Of a DNA stretch of 64,000 nucleotides, positions 47,235 to 58,008 are shown piece after piece. Numbering within the stretch: position 1 is the stretch's first letter; every line of letters starts with the position of its first letter. The position numbers were made by a program, and so were the translations under genes. Source of the stretch: Sistotremastrum niveocremeum HHB9708 (lineage: Eukaryota > Basidiomycota > Agaricomycetes > Sistotremastrales > Sistotremastraceae); the NCBI GenBank assembly GCA_001630475.1, contig KV419429.1:205679-269678 (forward strand), in the 5' to 3' direction. The notes under the pieces were generated by a model. It was not told the DNA's origin. It searched no databases and worked only from the letters and a program-made list of their open reading frames with translations.

Positions 47235-50200
47235 TCAGACAACGGTGATGGATCGCTCGAGCTCTTTCAGATGAACGATCCCACACGCTCCCTTTCCGAA
47301 ATCACGTACCACCCTGTACTTGCGCTTCTCATGACATCCAGCGACGTCACAGATTGCAGGCGGTCGAGGCATCCCGACGGTGACCGACAGAGAGCCAGCG
47401 ACCGATAGTGAGCCGTTAGAGCCATTTGACGAGCTACTTGTGCCTTGAGCAGTCATGGAGGACGAAGTAACGGTGCCTGAAACGACGGTGGACGAAGCGA
47501 CTGGCACAGCTGAGAAAAAGTTAACACTATAGTCCCAGAAGCAGAAGCAGTATCGAAGAACGTACCAGACGCCTGTGCCGAACCAGAACCACCAGCGGCA
47601 CTCACAGAAGTCGAAGTCCCGACCTCCGTGTCCTTCACGACCGATCCCGATGATCCCGATCCTTTCCCTTCTCCTTCCCCGTCCACAAGCATCTGATCTC
47701 CTTCTCCCGCGCCTCCCGCACCTGCATCGTCGACAGCGCCGTTCTGACTGCCAGTACTACCAGCAGTATCCGGCAAGAAAGCCCAAGGAACTCCAAAGAC
47801 AATCCCCCCTCCCCGACTAACCCATCTATACATCTCCCTCCCCCCATCCCCATCTCTACTCCCCGCTTTCTCCTCTCCACCTCCACTAAGACCATTGCCG
47901 CTTCCGTTACCGTCAACGGCGCCTTCTTCCGCATCCGAGTCTTCAGGATCGGCAGGTGTATTTGGTTGTGTTACTTTTTTACGACGGGATTGTTTCTTGA
48001 GTAGTCGATTGATGGTCTCGGCCTAAACACTAATCAGCCTCTCGTGCGACGCCACAGGTGAAGAAAAGAAAAGAGAAGAGAAGATAAAGAGATAAAATCA
48101 CATAGAATGGAAAGGCGAATGAAGAAAAGAGGGGCGCAGAAGGAGAACAATAAAAGAACAAAATTGCGTAGAAAGATGATGGATGATGGATGATGAAAGA
48201 CACGAAGCGAGCAAAACACACCTTCTCATCCTCCAACTTCTTCTCCGTCAAATTCTTCCTCTTCCTCGCCGTCTCCTCCCTCCTCAACGCCAACTCAGTC
48301 TCATTCAACATCTTCTTCTTCCTCCCCGAATTATCATCTACCCCCTTCATCAACCTCTTTGGGATAAAAATAATGGAGGAGGGGACTAACCGAGTTGCAT
48401 ATGCGAAATCTCAACCCCCCCAGCAAGCGCAGCCTGCCTCTGCGTCATCCGCCCACTAGCATTATACATCTCCTTATCATCATCATCGCCCTCCCCCTCC
48501 CCGTCATCTCCTTCTGCTTCGGCATCTTCATCAATCTCCATATCATCTTGGGCTGCCACAGAGGGTTTCGCAGATGCGCCTTTTTTGTGCGATTTTTGGG
48601 GTTTACGTGGAGAGGGGAGGGAGGGTACTACGGATGGTGTTGCATCTTCCGATTCGAGCATGTCCATTTCTTCATTTTCGTTCTCGCCTTCAGGATCCGC
48701 GTCGGCATCGGCATCGATGTCGATATCATCGTTTTCGGCTTCAGCGTCAATGTCTGCATCGGCGTCCGCGTCTGCGTCGAGGTCTTCATGTTCTTCGGAT
48801 TCGACATCTGTGATCATAGATTAGTTTGAGCACTTTCCGAATAAACGCGAGAAAAACAGAGAAGACGCGATAAAAAAAAATAAAACCCGAAACGAAACGA
48901 AGAAACAGAAAGGCCTAGCTATAGGCGAACAAAAGGCCCGAATGATCGAGGAAAGAAGAAATCGAGAGCAAAGGAAAAGCCAGATACGACGAAGATAAGG
49001 GAGTAAAAGGAGAGTGGATGATAAAAAGCGGAAAGGAGGAAGGGAACGATAGGGATAAGAACGAAAGTAAAAGCGGATGTGGATCCGAGTAAAAGCGACA
49101 GCGGAGGAGAAAGCGAAAGGAACGAAAGAAAGAGAATCGAAGTGAAAATCGCGATATTAGTTGACCGGACCATGGACACGATCACGAAAAAGCAGGAACG
49201 GGAGGATTAGCGCTTCCTGGATAGACACGAGACACAGAGAGGAAGAGATAAAAATGAAAATAAGGAAGGGATGAACGCATGGACGGCAAAATCGAAAGGT
49301 CCAAATGACCGAATGGGGGGAACGAGAAGAGACCGAGAGTAAAGGAAGGACAGGATACTGTGAAGATAAGGGTGTAAAAGGAGAGTGGAGGATAGAAAGC
49401 AGAACGGAGGCCGGAAAAGATATGGATCAGAACGAAATTGGAAGCGAAAGTGAAAGTGAGAAGAAAGAAAGAGGACCGAAGTCAAACTCGCGATCTCAGG
49501 TGACGGGAGCAGAGACACGCGCCACAGGGCAGGAGCTCGGACGAATCTCAAAACGAAAAGAAGAGAAAAGACCGAAACAAAGTTCAAAAGAATAGACAAA
49601 ACACCTACCCCGACTCGACACCCTCCTCTTACTCAACCCAGGCCTCTTACCAGGCCCAGGCCCCTTAACTCCCTTAACAGGAGCCTTGCCTTTCCCCTTC
49701 CCACTACCACCACCAGCGGTGGCGGGAGCTTTCTTCTTCTTCGAACTCGACGCTTTCGCGGTCGTTGAGGATTTTCCGGCTTTCAGATTGGATGTCGATG
49801 TGGAAGCTAGACGGGAGGGTGCTCGTGAAGAGGTGTTATCTTCTTCTTCATCCTGATCTTCATCTTCGTCGTCGTCTTCATCGTCCTCTTGGTCTTGGTC
49901 TTCCCCATCATCATCTTCTCCATTTTCGTCGTCATCTTCAGCTTCCCCATCCTCGTCGTCCCCTCCCTCTCCTCCATCAGCACTAACGCTCCTCGACAAA
50001 CTAACACTCCCAGATCCGCTCCTCGAAACAGAATTCGACACACTAGCACTCGACCCGCTCGCTCCCATTTTCTGAGCAGGCAATTTAAGTCGTATCTTGA
50101 GTCCTGTACCTGTGCTTGGTGTGGGAGTGGGAGTGGTGGTCGTTGTTGTCGTAGTCGTGGTTGTAGCAGTGGTGGAGGAAGCGGTGGGTTTTTTGGATCG

Positions 50201-51210
50201 TTTAGAGGTGGATGTGGATTTGGGTGTTGGAGCGGCTGTAGGGGTAGGGGTAGGTGTTGCGCTCGCACTGGCTGCAAGTGACGCTGAAGGCGCCGAGTCT
50301 TTTCGTTTCTTCGTCTTCTTGTTCGATGTCGATGCCGACGCTGAAAGGTTAACATCGTCCTTCCCTTCCCTTGTATCCTTGGCGTCCTTCGCCACGCCTT
50401 TCCCTTTATCCCCTCCTCCACCGAGCCCCGGATTGTCAACACCCACCGACGCCTGTGCATGTCCCAAAGCCGCCGCCTGAGCTTGTGCTTGAGCCTGAGC
50501 AGCAGCAGCAGCCCGACTCGCAAGCCTCGGACTCCTCGGGCTAATAGGAAGACTAGCATGCGCTAAGACGGGTGTAGTTTGCGTTTTGGATTTTATAGTT
50601 GCTGCTGCTGCTGCGGCGCGGGAGGATGGTTTTCGGGTAAGCGTAGGAGCAGGTGGGGGAGGGGGTTTGGATGTTGATGTTGACGTTGATGATGGGGGAG
50701 GGGGTCTGGCAGTGGAGGAAGATGAGGTGGGGTTGGTGGAGGCTATAGGTACGTCTTCGTTATCTTTCTTCTTCTTCTTCGGTGCTTTGAACAACATCAG
50801 CGTCAACGACTGGGAACCAGATATGAGAAGAGATATATACCTTCATCTTCACTCTCCACCTCCATATCGACATCCTCGTCGTCATCATTGCCCAAAACGC
50901 CCTCAATATCCTCTTCACTCTTCCCCCCTCCCCCTCCCCTCTGTCTTTGTTTCGGTCTCGGTCTCTCAGATATCTCCCCCTCCTCACTATCAGAATCACG
51001 CATAAACGAAATAACACTCGACTCGTAGCCTTCTCCTCCATCTCCATCTCCCTCTCCTTCGTCGTTATCGTCGTCGTCATCATCTTCGGGTGAAATAATC
51101 CGCCCTCGGATGGATTTACTTTCTTTCCCTCCTTTTTGGGGAGAGGTGATGGATGCGGATACGGATGTGGATTTGACTGTAACGGTAGGTAATGAGGCGA
51201 GGTGAGCCAT
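47235..51210 (-). CDS. IES2: INO80 chromatin-remodelling complex subunit Ies2 (INO80B-like)
   Basis: Nuclear subunit of the INO80 ATP-dependent chromatin remodeller. The start is MAHLASLPTVTVKSTSV at 51210. A long disordered part follows with Asp/Glu runs, Ala/Gln, Ser and Thr runs and basic patches. The conserved PAPA-1 region reads LNETELALRREETARKRKNL then AETINRLLKKQSRRKK. The C-terminus has WVSRGGGIVFGVPWAF, then the HIT-type zinc-finger-like end CDVAGCHEKRKYRV and GKGACGIVHLKELERS. The conserved parts leave little doubt, although the N-terminal half is unusually long and repetitive. One intron, about 48813-49605, is very long for this genome and contains a duplicated purine-rich unit. 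The gene is divergent from the small gene and RecQ gene to its right. Confidence 0.88.
48900..49560. repeat. two imperfect direct repeats inside an Ies2 intron
   Basis: Two copies of a purine-rich unit of about 300 bp. Shared words include GAAGATAAGG (48991 and 49362) then GTAAAAGGAGAGTGG, and the copy ends carry CGCGAT followed by TTGACCGG or GTGACGGG. The offset drifts from about 371 to about 339 bp, so indels have built up. Confidence 0.7.
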
Positions 51211-51547
51211 GTCGATGACTTAGGTCTTCTCGAGTTGAGTTGGTATAACAGCAAGAATGAGAAGTCAAGAAATGATGCCTGCGGACGAGTAAGATGCCAT
51301 AGGTAGATAGAAGTACAGAGATGACTTGCCAGTATCCGTTTGTCACTGTCAACGCGGGTGGAATACACAGATGGGATGCCAGAAATTTAGATAAATTCTG
51401 TGTGGGTACGGTCAGCGGAGAAGAACCAATTCCCCTGATGGCACTCACGAATCTCAATACTCAAACTCCTGATCGCTCGTTTCGCGATAGAGTTCACTCC
51501 TCGAGTCGATTTCGATTGTAAGTTTGCTCCCGATATCCTGGAAGTAG
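51211..51547. other. upstream region of the Ies2 gene
   Basis: Short frames only; part may be the 3' region of the uncertain gene at 51548-51900. No repeat seen. Confidence 0.35.
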
Positions 51548-51900
51548 TTAGTACGCTCCCCAGTCCACGCCATAGGGTGCAAGGATGGGAGTGTACCTTT
51601 CGAAAATATAGGATCTAAGACAGCCGGTAAGATAGATAGCAACGAGTATTGATGCTCTAGACTCGAAGATTTCAAGTTGAGCGCCGTCGTTGCTCGAATT
51701 CAAACTACCGTCCAGTCCACCGTCAGCTATTATGGTCGAATTCCAGCAGAAGGTGCCATATTCTGACCTCAATCGACGCAATGTGCAGGACGGTCTCTGC
51801 TTCAAAAAGACGAAGTATTAGAATGATGAGAGAGGACGTGCGAGTCGTCGGCTGCAACAAGCTGATTGAAGGTACCGGACTTACCGGCATTTCCTCCCAT
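51548..51900 (-). CDS. small hypothetical gene, boundaries uncertain
   Basis: ATG at 51900 gives MGGNA, then a good GTAAGT donor and a join to ETVLHIASIE. After that the model is ambiguous: reading on gives VRIWHLLLEFDHNS and a stop, while another frame stays open through ADGGLDGSLNSSNDGAQ. Both lie in the short space between Ies2 and RecQ. Not recognised. Confidence 0.35.
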
Positions 51901-52276
51901 CTCTTCCAAAAACGGAGCGCGCCTCGGCGCCTAACGTGTTAAACCACTAACTTGTACTCACCTCACGCGTTTACGATCTCTAAACCTGCTCATACACCTC
52001 TTCTCACCACCAAAACTCTTTATTTCGTTCTTAATGGAGATTCTAGACGAAGATGATGCAGCGGGAGATGGAAGGCTATTATATAGGGTAATATCTCACG
52101 AAAAGGCGTTTTCTACTAAACATGGTTAGGTGACGAATGCTTATTTCGAGTCATGCGCCAAATGATGGGGATGAAAAATTTAGGTGATCCGTTCCATCAT
52201 ATACGCCCTCTATCACTGCGCCGTGCGCCCCAACATCAAAAACTCAAGTAGTCGCTTTTCTCATTATTAAATTGCA
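51901..52276. other. promoter region of the RecQ gene
   Basis: About 375 bp of non-coding sequence between divergent starts; rich in AT near 52180-52270. No specific element claimed. Confidence 0.45.
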
Positions 52277-55200
52277 ATGCCACCCGATCGATCTACGACC
52301 CCGCGTCCGCGACGGCAGCTTCTTCTTCAAAGACCTAGGGGATTCGATGCAACGGTACAATTTTTCCTCCTCCATCCGACCCAAGTTACTAACGCCTCGA
52401 ACAGACTCAACCTATTCGCATCTCCTCGTCTCCCGAGCCCGAGCTCATATCCCGCAATAGAGGAAGAGCAGGCTCTGTGATATCAGTCGCATCAGACTCA
52501 TCGTCCGATTCATCTGTAATGGAGATCGACAACCCCGAACCGGCTCCCATCAGAGCGCGGAACCTCGATTCCCTCCTCATTTCTCGCTCTCAGCCTCGCA
52601 TAGAGGTACCTCCGGCTTCTCAGTCCTCTACCCTTGTTCCATCTTCTCAGGAAACGAGTAATACTGTAACGGCAGAAGAAGAGATCCGAGTCGATGTTCC
52701 GAGGCCCAGCGTGCAATTGCATCCTTTCCCGTCGGACACACACCCTACATCTTCCCAACAAACCACCACAATAACAATACCATGCATAAGCATCACTCCC
52801 TCAACCTCTGTATTAAATTTAACGTCATCCACACGAGCTCACGCTACCCCTCCCGAGTCAAGTGATTCTATACGTTCAAGGGTCCAGGACAAAATCAATG
52901 AAATCTACATCCTACGCCGTCGTTGCGACAACCTGACTGCTCATATAGAGCGTCTCGAAGAAGAATCGAGAGTTCTACTCCTCAAGTTAAATGAAGCTGA
53001 AAATATTCCACTCGTTCATGCCACCGAGGATGTTGCGCAAGTGAGGCCCGCTTCCGAAAACGATGCTGTGGTGAAGAACTACGAAGATACGAATGTATGG
53101 CCTTGGAAAGACGCGCTCAAGAAAACTCTCAAAGCAGCATTCAATCTCAACGAATTCCGAACGTGTCAAGAAGCGTAAGCTGCTCTCCGCGCCATATACC
53201 TCAGCATTGACATTATTAATAGCGTCTGCAACGCGAATCTCGACGGACGAGATATCATCTGTGTCATGCCGACCGGCGGTGAGTCCCAAGTCCCATTCCA
53301 AAAATCAACACGCGAACAACTGACTCGATGGATTGCTTGCAGGCGGAAAGTCCTTGACGTATCAATTACCGGCGCTTCTCGGCAACGGATGTACGATCGT
53401 TATATCTCCTCTCGTTGCGTTGATGCTGGATCAAGTCGCCGCACTTCGGGAACTTAACAGTACGTTCAATATCCGTTCGCTCGACGTTGTCAGCTCGCTC
53501 ACGATTTCACGGTGTTAGTCAATGCGGTCATGCTTTGGCGGGACGCTCCTGCTGCGACGAGAGAAGCTATCTTTGAGGGACTGAATGCCCTCGGAGATCA
53601 AGGAAACGATGATAAGATCAAATTATGTTATGTCACAGTATGTGTCTCCCAAACAACAATGGAAAGATCACTCAATGGAAGACAGCCTGAACGGATTGCC
53701 CAGAATGATAGGTTCAAAAGGATAATGCAAGAAATGGTTGAAGCTGGGACCTTAGGTAAACATCCATCTGTCTAAAATATGAAACTGCTCCACTCATCTT
53801 TCACCAATCTAGACAGAGTAGTCATTGATGAAGCACATTGTATCTCTCACCATCTGGATGACTATGAGCCATTCAGAGAAGATTACACCAGATTAGGCAT
53901 CATCAGAGAACAATTTCCAACTATTCCAATCATGGCTCTTTCTGCTACATGTTCTCCAAAAGTCTGTGATGACATCCTGCAAAGTTTGCACCTTGCAAGT
54001 CTCACACAAGCCAAAGGTCAGATCATTTATTCATCCAACTACAAAGGCTGACATTGGACATAGCTGCAAAATCAGGCCTCACTGTTTATTTCACAGCTCC
54101 ATTGTACAGTAAGTCTATGCTGGCATTTTCTTGAATTAGAAATCAAGATGGTTTCAGGGCCAAATCTTCACTATAAAGTCATCCCCAAACCTCGAGGGAC
54201 AAAGACAGTATTGCAAAGCATTAGTAAATATATATGCACAGAACATCTAGGTCAGAGTGGCATCATATATTGCTTCACAAGAGATGTGAGCTTGTTAACT
54301 CATAGATTAAGGTGCAATATTGATTTTCCTTCTTTTCAGGATGCTACAAAAACTGCAATTGCCTTGAGTGAGCTCTCTGGAGGCCAGATCATGACTGCTG
54401 CATTTCATAGCACATTGTGCACTGTGGAGAAAGTAAGACACATGCAGATCAAATATTATGTTTACTAAAAGCTGTCCAGGAAGATATTCATGCTAAATGG
54501 AAGAATAATGAAATACATGTGGTCTGTGCTACAAATGGTCAGTTGATTTCAGCAGATGAGAATGCACTGCATTGAACTTGAGAAACAGCATTTGGACTTG
54601 GAGTCAACAAGGCAGATGTCAGATTTGTGATTCATCTCACTGTAGGTTTATTGGGAGTCACATGTCCAGACTAATCACCATGCTTATTATGCAGATACCC
54701 AAGAGGCTGGATAGCCTCTTTCAGGAAAGTGGAAGAGCAGGCAGGGATGGAAAGCCTGCAGATTGCCTAATTTACTATAGACCACATGATTCACTGAAGG
54801 TCTTTGGTCTAATCACAACTGGAGGGGATAATTTGAGTTCACCCCAACAAAGGGAGAAATTGGAAGGCTGTAAGCTCCTCATCATTCTCTTGTTCTGATG
54901 AGCTCATAACAAGTCACAGTCAACAATATGGTCAAATTTGTCCACAATACTACTGATTGCAGAAAAGATATTTTTGGAAAGTGAGTTAGGACTGTGCTGC
55001 ACCAGTATTCCATCCAACACCTGCCACTCTTTCAGGTATCTTCAGCAAGAGAGTGTCACTGGTACTGGGCCTGACTCTGTTCCTCTCTGGGCCAATCATA
55101 AAGCTGCTTGTGGGCACTGTGATAATTGTCAGATGTGGGGACTTTCAGAGGCTCTTAGAGATTGTACCCTGGAAGCCTGGATCATTGTCAAGATTGTGGC

Positions 55201-55890
55201 TAGGGCTTCCAAATCTGGTCACCTGGCAGGTATCCGTGCTCTCATGTCCCAACTCAGAGGAAAAGAAGCTGTCAGAAATTTTGACCATCAGATAACTTGG
55301 TCAGAAGAGGTTTGACAAACATGCTTTGTGTGTGATTTTGTTTTGATTTCAGACTCTGCAGGAAATTATGTTCCTTGTTGTGCATCTTGTTCTAGAAGGT
55401 TATCTGACACTGAAGTCTGTAAAAGTTGGAATATGTAAGAGCTCCTGCATTTTTTTGTGTTAGATTTGACAAGCTTACCCATCTTCTAGTTGCACCCATG
55501 GTCTACCTCCTGCCAGATTTCAAAGCCACAAGCCTGCTCAGATTCTCAAAGGAAGACATATGCTGTGGTCTTGGTCCTCAGATATCCTGCTCTTTCCTTT
55601 CAATGCCTCAAATGAAGCCTTCTCTCAATATGTGGGATGCCAGCAAGATCCAGACCATCATTTCTACCAAAAAGGAGGCTCCTTTGCATGTCAGAGCTGA
55701 AAAAGAGATTGTTGATGATGTTGAGTCTCATTACAGTTGGCCTGCTTCTCCTTCTGGAGACACAGATGGAGAAAGTGAGTGCTTAGATGTTGCATACAGT
55801 GATTTTGAAGAGGACTGGGAGAATAGAGATTATGAAGAGAATTCTGAAGAAGAATTGGGAGAGGACACATTCATTGATATTGAGAATTGA
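52277..55890 (+). CDS. RecQ-family DNA helicase
   Basis: ATP-dependent 3'-5' DNA helicase. The start [21 protein letters not shown] is followed, after an intron, by a disordered Ser-rich N-terminal part and a coiled segment ([20 protein letters not shown]). Helicase motifs in order: motif 0 [13 protein letters not shown], motif [17 protein letters not shown] (near 53265-53375), Ia [29 protein letters not shown], motif [11 protein letters not shown] (near 53820), motif [38 protein letters not shown] and motif [18 protein letters not shown] (near 54720). The zinc-binding Cys residues are in the region [11 protein letters not shown] and AACGHCDNC. The C-terminus is acidic ([18 protein letters not shown]). 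At least ten short introns join in frame. Odd points: after DEAHCIS it reads [13 protein letters not shown] where RecQ enzymes usually have QWGHDFRPDY; and CpG vanishes from 53694 onward although the frame is intact. Confidence 0.88.
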
Positions 55891-56216
55891 ATGCTTTGGC
55901 TGGAATGATGTAGTAGTGATTAGGTATCTACAAATGTCATGTTTAATTCTAAAGTCCATGAGTCAAGCAAGGGTTGAAATGGCAAGAAAATGACAGGAGA
56001 GTGCTAGTAATACAGATAATGTAAGTGTGAGCTGAAGTGTCCAGGAAATTGATGAGGATGAATGAAGATGCACAGTATTGAGAAGATCAAAGCCATTAGA
56101 TTAGGTTGGATGTAGACCATGATTACTGGATAATCTTCAGCATGTTGTAGTGGTATTGCAGAGTAATGAACATACTAGGAAGATATGCATTATAATATCT
56201 TGACTTCAGGATGGTT
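53694..56216. other. CpG-depleted block covering the 3' two thirds of the RecQ gene
   Basis: Counting by eye, only two CpG occur in 2,523 bp (near 54193 and 55235). CpG is common immediately to the left (for example at 53521-53580) and again from 56217. TG and CA are frequent throughout, introns and 3' flank included. Arg codons are nearly all AGA or AGG here but often CGN upstream. Confidence 0.9.
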
Positions 56217-57829
56217 CGTAAGATTTAATCACAGGATGGTTCGCCGGGTCCACCACATCCAACAGTCTACATTCAAACATGAGGGACGCAGTCAAATCTG
56301 TGAATTATTTTGCTTACCCGAGGCCGTGGGAAATACGTGGCTCGCGGATATACGGAACGATAAGGTGTTTGAGGAATATAAAGAGTTGGCTCGATAGATG
56401 TTTTCGTTATTGAGTACACGAAAGCGTATGATCAATGAAAGGGGGACAAACAGTTCATGGGGTCGTCGAACAATGGCGAAATTGAGGATGAAAATGATGC
56501 TATCAAAATAATCAGCACACAAAATTCGAGAAGATCGATACCACTCACTGTTTACGGTGACTGCAGACGGGTCCGAGTTTCTCAAGTAGTATGCGAAGGC
56601 AAACAAAGAAATGAAAGTGGCGGATTTGAATGCGACCATGCGACGACGGGCCGAGAACAGAAAGCGGACGAAAAGAAAAAGAAAGGAAAAAGAAAGAGAG
56701 GCGGAAAGAGAACTAGTGTGGGAAAACGGAATTGCCGATTGATGATCGAACAGTATGGTAGCCCTTAGGCTCTTATACGAGTGAAGGTGAATCCAGTGCA
56801 TCATCTGCAGGGTGTGGCCTATACAGAGTTTCAGAAATCGCTTCGTCAAGCGGATCAGCTGTGCACTGAAGATCAACGCACGCTATATACACAGCACCTA
56901 CTGAGTCGTTCGTGGCATCAAATTCTCCTACATCGAAAGCTTTCGGTACCTTGTTTGATGATCCATCATGAGCGCGTATCAGCGGAGATAACGGACACGA
57001 GGCGTTTTCGATGACTTCGAGACCTCGGTTGAATTCGGAGACATAGCTGGGCTGTGTGATGGTGGGTTCGATCCAGGAGTAGCCATAGGATAGGGTGAAT
57101 ACGGAGTGCAGGAAGGGAAGTTTAGCCGAGTTTGGGGAATTCCGGGATCAGAGTACGCTGCACTATTATTAGGCGCATAACTATGACGGAGTCGTATGAG
57201 CCTCGTCGCACTGCCACTGGAAGAGCGAGTCAAAGAGCCTTAGGATTTTGCGTTGTGTATGTGTCGCCTGACACCGGTCTTGAGTCCAGCTTCGAAAGTC
57301 GGGGTCGAGCGTCTAGTTTAGAATACGTGCAGGATCCACTTTGGTCTCAGGCAAAGGAAGCTCAAGAAGAAGCGTCACTTTTTGGTCGCTACTGTGGTCG
57401 TCGTGGGAGTAGTGCAGGGGTCAAGACCGAAGAAATTCGGCTGTTGACGGGATGACACAGTACGTTTTCTCGACATTGGGAGGGAACACTTTTTGGGATA
57501 GGTTGTTCAGTTTCTGATCATTCCATGTAAAGAAGTAACGCACCCGAGTAATACAGTAGGCAAAATCGAACTGCATCATGAAACTCCTGTCCAAATGACC
57601 GTACCGAGGGCTGCTTGTGAGCATATGGAAATTCATGTTTGGCTATAGTGAACCTAGTGTCTTCTGCAATCATGTAACAGAACCAGCCAGAGCGCCAGAA
57701 ACCCATTAACTTGTTAGGCTCGCGTTCTTTTGGCATCCGTTTGAACCCGCGTTGCAGCGTTTGATGGATTAGACTTAGACCAGTGATATAACTCAGTGAC
57801 TCAGATTCACGTGTGGTTTTCTGATACAA
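56217..57829 (-). CDS. possible hypothetical gene or gene remnants, unresolved
   Basis: Several protein-like pieces lie on the minus strand: RFTIAKHEFPYAHKQPSVR (near 57620), RSFMMQFDFAYCITRVRYF (near 57570), LELPLPETKVDPARI (near 57350) and WIEPTITQPSYVSEFNRG followed by LEVIENASCPLSPLI (near 57040). They might be exons of one gene divergent from the amidase, but I could not join them confidently and recognise no family. On the plus strand a short frame at 56185-56397 ends LFCLPEAVGNTWLADIR and may be a remnant of another gene. Confidence 0.25.
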
Positions 57830-58008
57830 CGTTCAGCTCATAGCCTCTGAACGTCGCATGCAAAGACAATCCGCGTTCCGCGTCTCTCAAATTGTGGGCG
57901 ACGACTTGGCAGCATCCAGGATGATGTTGATGCTTGTTTACGCGCTCTCAAGGACGCCCGTCGCGGCAGAAGAAGGTTTGATGGAGGACGCCGTTCCGAA
58001 CGTCCACC

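Noticed and set aside
49889-50480. Plus-strand open frames opposite the Ies2 gene
   Set aside because: They are mirror frames of low-complexity Ser/Asp/Thr coding sequence; the minus strand has the conserved PAPA-1 and zinc-finger parts.
52277-55890. RecQ gene as part of a Helitron
   Set aside because: No Rep/HUH motif, and the helicase belongs to the RecQ type (DEAH box, zinc-binding Cys region), not the Pif1-like type of Helitrons.
57060-57080. GGGTTCGATCC as a tRNA B box
   Set aside because: No A box or stem partners at the needed distance; it sits in possible coding sequence.
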